DNA of 64,000 nucleotides. Origin: DASSWG01 sp041689995 (lineage in GTDB: Bacteria > Bacteroidota > Bacteroidia > Flavobacteriales > Flavobacteriaceae). The notes under the pieces were generated by a model. That model did no database searches, was not told the DNA's origin, and saw only the letters and a list, made by a program, of their open reading frames with translations. Where the stretch lies: the NCBI GenBank assembly GCA_041689995.1, contig JBDNFD010000077.1, positions 1 to 64,000 of the forward strand, written 5' to 3'. Numbering within the stretch: position 1 is the first letter of the stretch; the number at the start of each line of letters is the position of its first letter. Made by a program: the position numbers and the translations under genes. Of the stretch, positions 59,212 to 64,000 are shown one piece after another.

Positions 59212-60723
59212 ATGCCCGAACAACATTATATAAGTAACGATATCTTAGATTTGGAAGTGATCCGGGAGCTACTGGCCACTGACAAAAAATTGGCCTTAAG
59301 CGAGGAGGCGAAGCTTTTCATTCAGAAATCCCGGAATTATTTGGATAAGAAAATTCTGGAAAGTGATCTTCCCATTTATGGCATCAATACTGGTTTTGGT
59401 TCGCTTTGCGATGTAAAAATTTCTACTGAAAATTTACGACAACTTCAAGAAAACCTTGTGGTTTCGCATGCTTGCGGAACGGGGCCACAGATTTCACCAG
59501 AAATAGTCAGATTGATGTTACTCCTGAAAATCCAATCATTGAGTTATGGGAATTCCGGTATTTCCATCGAAGTTATTTCCCGATTAATCGACTTTTATAA
59601 CGAAAAGGCTTTTCCTGTCATTTATGAACAAGGTTCTTTGGGCGCTTCGGGCGATTTGGCTCCGTTGGCCCATCTTTCACTTCCTCTTTTGGGAAAAGGC
59701 GAAATGTTCTTTGAAGGAAAAATTGTTCCTGCGGAAAAAGTAATGGCTAAATTTGGTTGGGAACCATTGGAATTGCAATCAAAAGAAGGATTGGCCTTGC
59801 TGAACGGCACGCAGTTTATGAGTGCTCATGCCGTTTTCGCTTTGTTGAAATCATATAAATTATCTTATTTGGCAGATATGATTTCCGCGGTTTCCATCGA
59901 TGCTTTCAATTGCAATCTGTCACCTTTTGATCCATTGGTCCATGAAGTGCGGCCACATCGGGGTCAGGTGAAAACAGCCGAACGTATCCGAAGTTTCCTG
60001 CAGGATAGTGAAATAGCCAATGGAACCAAAAATTCAGTGCAAGATCCATATTCTTTTCGCTGCATTCCACAAGTTCACGGGGCGACGAAAGATACCATTC
60101 GATTTGTGCGCCAAACCGTGAAAACGGAAATCAACAGTGTTACGGACAACCCGAATATTTTTGTGGAAGACGATAAAATTATTTCCGCGGGGAATTTTCA
60201 CGGACAACCCTTGGCTTTGGGGCTGGATTATTTGGCGATAGCCATGGCGGAATTGGCCAATATTTCGGAACGAAGAATTTACCAAATGGTTTCTGGTGCG
60301 CGCGGATTGCCAGCTTTTCTGATCGAAAATCCCGGGCTGAACAGTGGATTTATGATTCCGCAATACACCGCCGCAAGTATTGTAAGTCAGAATAAACAAT
60401 TGTGCACGCCCGCAAGTGTAGACTCCATTGTGTCTTCCAACGGCCAAGAAGATTATGTGAGCATGGGGGCGAACGCGGCTACAAAATTGATTCGGGTTTT
60501 GGAAAATGTGAACACTGTTTTGGCCATCGAACTTTTCAATGCTTCTCAAGCATTGTCATATCGTGAACCTTTAAAAACGTCTCCATTTTTATTGGAAATT
60601 ATTAACCGTTACCGCGAGGGAATTCCGCTCGTTAAAACCGATAAAATAATGGCCACGGAAATCGCCGCTTCAAAAAATTTCTTGAAAAATATTGAGATCA
60701 AAAATGAATTTTTGTTCGATTAG
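59212..60723 (+). CDS. Histidine ammonia-lyase-type aromatic amino acid lyase
   Basis: A 503-residue MIO-dependent lyase. The Ala145-Ser146-Gly147 triad in GSLGASGDLAPLAH forms the MIO cofactor. YGINTGFG near 56-63, VVSHACGTG near 83-91 and the QDPYSFRCIPQVHGA block are typical. The SHA context around His86 fits histidine lyases better than tyrosine lyases. No other hut genes are near, so its pathway role is uncertain. Confidence 0.92.
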   Translation: MPEQHYISNDILDLEVIRELLATDKKLALSEEAKLFIQKSRNYLDKKILESDLPIYGINTGFGSLCDVKISTENLRQLQENLVVSHACGTGPQISPEIVRLMLLLKIQSLSYGNSGISIEVISRLIDFYNEKAFPVIYEQGSLGASGDLAPLAHLSLPLLGKGEMFFEGKIVPAEKVMAKFGWEPLELQSKEGLALLNGTQFMSAHAVFALLKSYKLSYLADMISAVSIDAFNCNLSPFDPLVHEVRPHRGQVKTAERIRSFLQDSEIANGTKNSVQDPYSFRCIPQVHGATKDTIRFVRQTVKTEINSVTDNPNIFVEDDKIISAGNFHGQPLALGLDYLAIAMAELANISERRIYQMVSGARGLPAFLIENPGLNSGFMIPQYTAASIVSQNKQLCTPASVDSIVSSNGQEDYVSMGANAATKLIRVLENVNTVLAIELFNASQALSYREPLKTSPFLLEIINRYREGIPLVKTDKIMATEIAASKNFLKNIEIKNEFLFD

Positions 60724-60857
60724 AAAAGCCTATAATTCAGATAAAAGTGGACAAAATTGGCTCGGGTTTTATAGGCCGGGAAACGAGCCGCTCAAACCGG
60801 CCTGAAATGGCTTGTTTTCGTAAATGCTTTTTTCGGTTTATGATTCGTTCCAGCTAA

Positions 60858-61067
60858 TCAAAGTTCGTTATTTTTCTTTTTGAACTCGTAATCAAACTTT
60901 TTTAATAATTCTTCCGTTTTATCTATTTCCATGATTTCGGTAAAACTTCGATTGGAATTCAAGTCAAGAATTTCTTGATAATATATCTCGATTTTGTTTA
61001 AGTGCTTGTCAAAATAAAAATAGAAAAAGCCAAACTCCGCAAAGGGTTTGGCTTTAAAATCCAGTGT
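60858..61067 (-). pseudogene. Possible coding remnant without a start
   Basis: A minus-strand frame of about 69 codons ending at 60858 reads like protein (DKHLNKIEIYYQEILDLN, then a charged helical end FDYEFKKKNNEL). It has no ATG, GTG or TTG near its beginning and runs through the clpC terminator. It could be the end of a decayed gene or a chance frame. No homologue is recognised. Confidence 0.25.
61026..61055 (-). terminator. Intrinsic terminator after clpC
   Basis: AAAGCCAAAC (61026-61035) pairs perfectly with GTTTGGCTTT (61046-61055) around a 10-base loop. On the minus strand a T-rich tract (TTCTATTTTTATTTT) follows. It lies 19 bp past the clpC stop. Confidence 0.88.
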
Positions 61068-61074
61068 TTTAGAA

Positions 61075-63630
61075 TCAACTTTCTGTTTTGGTTTTCGGTT
61101 TGATAATTTTAATGGTCAATTCACTTTTATTTTCATCCAAGCCCATATAAATTTTATCTCCGTCGGAAATTTTGGAAGTAATGATTTCCTCCGCCAGGGC
61201 ATCTTCGATATATTTCTGGATTGCTCGGTTCAAAGGCCTTGCGCCATATTGTTTATCGAAACCCTTTTCGGCGATAAAATCTTTGGCTTCTGGGCTCAAT
61301 TCAAGCTTGTAACCTAAATCATCGATTCTATTAAAGAGTTTTTCCAATTCAATATCAATGATTTTATGGATATGTTCCCGTTCAAGTCCGTTAAAAATAA
61401 CGACATCATCAATCCGGTTCAAAAATTCTGGTGCAAAAGCTTTTTTCAAGGCGTTTTCAATCACTCCTTTAGCGTTTTCATCCACTTGTGATTTTTGTGC
61501 GGCCGTGCCAAACCCCACTCCTTGTCCGAAATCTTTTAATTTTCGGGAACCAATGTTGGAAGTCATGATGATAATCGTATTTTTAAAATCGATTTTTCTC
61601 CCCATACTATCGGTCAAATATCCGTCATCCAAAACCTGCAACAACATATTGAACACATCGGGGTGTGCTTTTTCCACTTCGTCCAAAAGAATGACCGAAT
61701 AAGGTTTGCGCCGTACTTTTTCCGAGAGCTGTCCGCCTTCTTCATATCCAATATATCCAGGGGGAGCGCCTATCAATCGCGATATGGCAAATTTTTCCAT
61801 GTATTCGCTCATATCTATTCGGATCAACGCGTCGTCGTTATCAAAAAGTTCGTGTGCCAAAACTTTTGCAAGTTGTGTTTTTCCAACCCCTGTTTGCCCC
61901 AAGAAAATGAAGGAACCAATTGGTTTGTTGGGGTCTTTCAATCCTGCACGGTTACGTTGAATAGCTTTTACGACTTTGTGTACCGCCTCATCTTGGCCAA
62001 TAACTTTTCCTTGAATGAGCTCGTCCAATTTTGCCAACTTATTGCTTTCTGTTTGTGCAATTCGGTTGACGGGGATTCCGGTCATCATGGAAACAACATC
62101 GGCAACATTGTCTGCCGAAACCGTTTCTTTGTGTTGTTTGGATTCTTCTTCCCATTGTTTCTGGGCGATTGCCAGCTCTTTTTCAAGGGTTTTTTCGTCA
62201 TCCCTTAATTTTGCTGCTTCTTCATACTTTTGCTTTTTGACCACCAAGTTTTTTTCTTCTTTGACAACCTCCAGCTTTTTTTCCAAATCCAGCACTTTTT
62301 CTGGCACATTGATATTGGTAATATGCACACGCGAACCGGCTTCATCCATTGCGTCAATGGCTTTGTCCGGCAGGAAACGTTCGGTCATATAACGATCTGT
62401 AAGTTTCACGCAAGCTGCGATCGCTTCATCTGTATATGTTACATTGTGATGTTCCTCATATTTATTTTTAATATTGTTCAGTATTTCAATGGTTTCAGAA
62501 ACTGAAGTTGGTTCAATAATCACTTTTTGAAACCTGCGCTCCAAAGCGCCGTCTTTTTCAATATGTTGACGATATTCGTCCAAAGTGGTGGCGCCGATGC
62601 ATTGCAATTCGCCTCTCGCCAGGGCTGGTTTGAACATATTGCTGGCATCTAAGCTTCCCGTGGCGCCACCAGCACCTACAATGGTGTGGATTTCGTCAAT
62701 AAAGAGAATGAGGTCGTCATTTTTTTCGAGCTCGTTCATAACCGCTTTCATGCGTTCTTCAAATTGTCCGCGATATTTTGTTCCCGCTACTAAGCTTGCC
62801 AAATCTAATGTTACCACGCGTTTATCGAACAATACGCGCGATACTTTCCGCTGAATGATCCGTAAAGCTAATCCTTCAGCAATAGCGCTTTTTCCAACGC
62901 CCGGTTCACCGAGCAATAACGGGTTGTTCTTTTTTCTACGGCTCAAAATTTGTGAGACCCGTTCGATTTCTTTTTCGCGACCTACCACCGGATCAAGTTT
63001 TCCTTCTTCGGCCATCACTGTGAGATCCCTTCCGAAGTTGTCCAAGACAGGGGTTTTCGATTTTTTATTTGTTTTGGTAGTGGTTCCAGAATTGCCAAAA
63101 GGATTGTTCTTGGAAGTATCACTGTTGCCGCCAGTTTCTTCTGAAAAAGATTCGGAAGTGGGAGGTGCCAAATAATCATCGTCTTGCGTGATCATTGATT
63201 TGAATTCCTCTTTAACGTTATCGTAACCAACTTTCAATTTATTCAAAAGTTTAGTTGTTGGGTCATTTTCGTTCCGCAAGATGCACAACAATAAATGCGC
63301 GGTGTTAATTGACGAGCTTTGAAAAAGTTTAGCTTCCAAAAAAGTGGTTTTCAAAGCACGTTCGGCCTGACGTGTCAGATGCAGGTTTTTCTTTTCATTT
63401 GAAATTGTTGTTGAATTGAGATTTGCTGGACTGAGTATTTCTACTTTTTTACGCAAGTGGTTCAAATCAATATCCAATGCATCCAATATATCAATGGCTT
63501 TTCCTTGGCCATCCCGAAGCATCCCCAACATGAGATGTTCCGTGCCAATAAAGTCATGTCCCAATCGCAAGGCTTCTTCCTTACTATAAGTGATTACGTC
63601 TTTTACTCTAGGTGAAAAATTATCGTCCAT
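61075..63630 (-). CDS. ATP-dependent Clp protease ATP-binding subunit ClpC
   Basis: An 851-residue AAA+ unfoldase that feeds ClpP. Two N-terminal Clp repeats (about 1-145) are followed by a Ser/Asn/Gly-rich linker (about 155-200). AAA1 has GEPGVGKSAIAEGLA and IDEIHTIVGAGG. A middle UVR-like coiled region (KYEEAAKLRDDEKTLEKELA) is next. AAA2 has GQTGVGKTQLAKVLA and VILLDEVEKAHPDVF. The UVR-like motif marks ClpC rather than ClpA or ClpB. Single gene, ended by a terminator and divergent from gyrA. Confidence 0.96.
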   Translation of the reverse strand: MDDNFSPRVKDVITYSKEEALRLGHDFIGTEHLMLGMLRDGQGKAIDILDALDIDLNHLRKKVEILSPANLNSTTISNEKKNLHLTRQAERALKTTFLEAKLFQSSSINTAHLLLCILRNENDPTTKLLNKLKVGYDNVKEEFKSMITQDDDYLAPPTSESFSEETGGNSDTSKNNPFGNSGTTTKTNKKSKTPVLDNFGRDLTVMAEEGKLDPVVGREKEIERVSQILSRRKKNNPLLLGEPGVGKSAIAEGLALRIIQRKVSRVLFDKRVVTLDLASLVAGTKYRGQFEERMKAVMNELEKNDDLILFIDEIHTIVGAGGATGSLDASNMFKPALARGELQCIGATTLDEYRQHIEKDGALERRFQKVIIEPTSVSETIEILNNIKNKYEEHHNVTYTDEAIAACVKLTDRYMTERFLPDKAIDAMDEAGSRVHITNINVPEKVLDLEKKLEVVKEEKNLVVKKQKYEEAAKLRDDEKTLEKELAIAQKQWEEESKQHKETVSADNVADVVSMMTGIPVNRIAQTESNKLAKLDELIQGKVIGQDEAVHKVVKAIQRNRAGLKDPNKPIGSFIFLGQTGVGKTQLAKVLAHELFDNDDALIRIDMSEYMEKFAISRLIGAPPGYIGYEEGGQLSEKVRRKPYSVILLDEVEKAHPDVFNMLLQVLDDGYLTDSMGRKIDFKNTIIIMTSNIGSRKLKDFGQGVGFGTAAQKSQVDENAKGVIENALKKAFAPEFLNRIDDVVIFNGLEREHIHKIIDIELEKLFNRIDDLGYKLELSPEAKDFIAEKGFDKQYGARPLNRAIQKYIEDALAEEIITSKISDGDKIYMGLDENKSELTIKIIKPKTKTES

Positions 63631-63886
63631 CTTTTATGCTCCTTGTTTCTTCAAAATTACTGTTTTTTTCACTTCCACTGGTTCAAAAACCATACCTTTT
63701 CATACTTATAGCTAATTGACAAAAATAATGTCAGTTCCCAAAGAAAATTCCCCAGAAGTTATCAACGGAAAGTAAAGAGGTTTTTGTTAATAAAAACTGG
63801 GCGAAGAAAGGGCTTGCTATGGGAATTGCCGGATAATTTGCTTAACTTGCCCCGTTAAAAATTAGGATCAGAAAAAAAAGAATTTT

Positions 63887-64000
63887 ATGGCCGAAGGAGA
63901 AAAGTTAATTCCTATCAATATTGAAGATGAAATGAAGACCGCGTATATCGATTATTCGATGTCGGTCATTGTGTCACGTGCACTTCCCGATGTTCGTGAT
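63887..64000 (+). CDS. DNA gyrase subunit A (N-terminal part, cut by window edge)
   Basis: The first 38 codons of gyrA: MAEGEKLIPINIEDEMKTAY and then IDYSMSVIVSRALPDVRD, the strongly conserved start of the breakage-reunion domain. The catalytic Tyr lies beyond the window. The 256-bp gap from clpC holds a short TGACA-N7-TGTCA inverted repeat (63717-63733) and a TAATTTG sequence one base short of the -7 consensus; no clear promoter is called. Confidence 0.95.
   Translation, partial: MAEGEKLIPINIEDEMKTAYIDYSMSVIVSRALPDVRD

Larger units (their letters stand above)
60724..61074. other. 351-bp intergenic region with interleaved complementary segments and a terminator
   Basis: No complete gene. 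After hutH, GGCTCG (60759-60764) can pair with CGAGCC (60784-60789), and AGGCCGG (60773-60779) with CCGGCCT (60797-60803); the pairs interleave, as in a pseudoknot. AAACGAGCC (60781-60789) can instead pair with GGCTTGTTT (60809-60817). Further on is an open frame fragment on the minus strand and the clpC terminator at 61026-61055. Function unknown. Confidence 0.55.

Noticed and set aside
63631..63886. Regulatory sites between clpC and gyrA
   Set aside because: Only a 5-bp inverted repeat and an imperfect -7 box were seen. That is too weak to call as separate features.

Overview
The window looks like chromosomal DNA of a member of the Flavobacteriaceae (Bacteroidota). The base composition is AT-rich. 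Several genes sit behind the Bacteroidota promoter pattern TTG-N17-23-TAnnTTTG. There is a secreted protease with a type IX secretion tail, lipoproteins with Bacteroidota-type lipoboxes, and family-typical gene sets (ECF sigma/anti-sigma/DUF4252, SatD-like/DUF3307, peptide-release ABC-F, ClpC). No rRNA, tRNA, CRISPR array, transposase or phage gene was seen.

Layout. 1-3.8 kb: two islands of heptamer-based tandem repeats flank an ABC-F ATPase and an HMG-CoA-lyase-like gene. 3.8-8 kb: pyrD, a zinc-ribbon-like coiled-coil protein, a Nif3-like protein and lpxK. 8-12.4 kb: a minus-strand run of ECF sigma factor, lipA, gap and a hybrid histidine kinase. 12.4-14.9 kb: small cysteine-rich and lipoprotein genes (fasciclin; NlpE/META), then a 30-residue protein with 11 cysteines that has its own promoter and terminator. 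14.9-27.5 kb: housekeeping genes (nitronate monooxygenase-like, T9SS subtilase, mnmA, MORN-repeat protein, yidC, pyrG, Cu/Zn SOD lipoprotein, hydrolase-OsmC fusion), then a divergent diacylglycerol-kinase-like and phosphatidate-phosphatase-like pair. 27.6-37.3 kb: galE, two helicases, a YfaP-like lipoprotein, fabG, a vWA-type membrane protein and corA. 37.3-39.3 kb: four 29-bp-phased palindromic repeats in front of a SatD-like HTH gene and a DUF3307 membrane gene. 39.4-51.5 kb: aldehyde dehydrogenase, S41 protease, an ECF sigma operon, purB, yebC, a pterin dehydratase/flavoprotein pair, an epimerase-like gene, gcvT and the NAD(P)HX repair enzyme.

51.5-59.1 kb is the most unusual region. It is a compact operon that looks like an exported, modified peptide (RiPP/bacteriocin-like) system: a 59-residue precursor with a double-glycine leader (not in any standard-size ORF), a very AT-rich CPBP intramembrane protease, an HExxH-type putative peptide-modification protein with an HQxxH variant, a secreted amidohydrolase, a C39-peptidase ABC exporter and an HlyD adaptor. 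A divergent XRE regulator has dyad operator-like sites over its promoter. The proposed flow is: precursor made, modified by the HExxH protein, leader cut at GG and exported by the C39/HlyD pair, with the CPBP protease giving immunity or processing. That flow is inference.

59.2-64 kb: an ammonia-lyase, a structured intergenic region with interleaved complementary segments, clpC, and the first 38 codons of gyrA running off the window edge.

Several genes lack an ATG start. For two of them (an ECF sigma factor and an epimerase-like protein) the conserved N-terminus extends upstream of any ATG, GTG or TTG.
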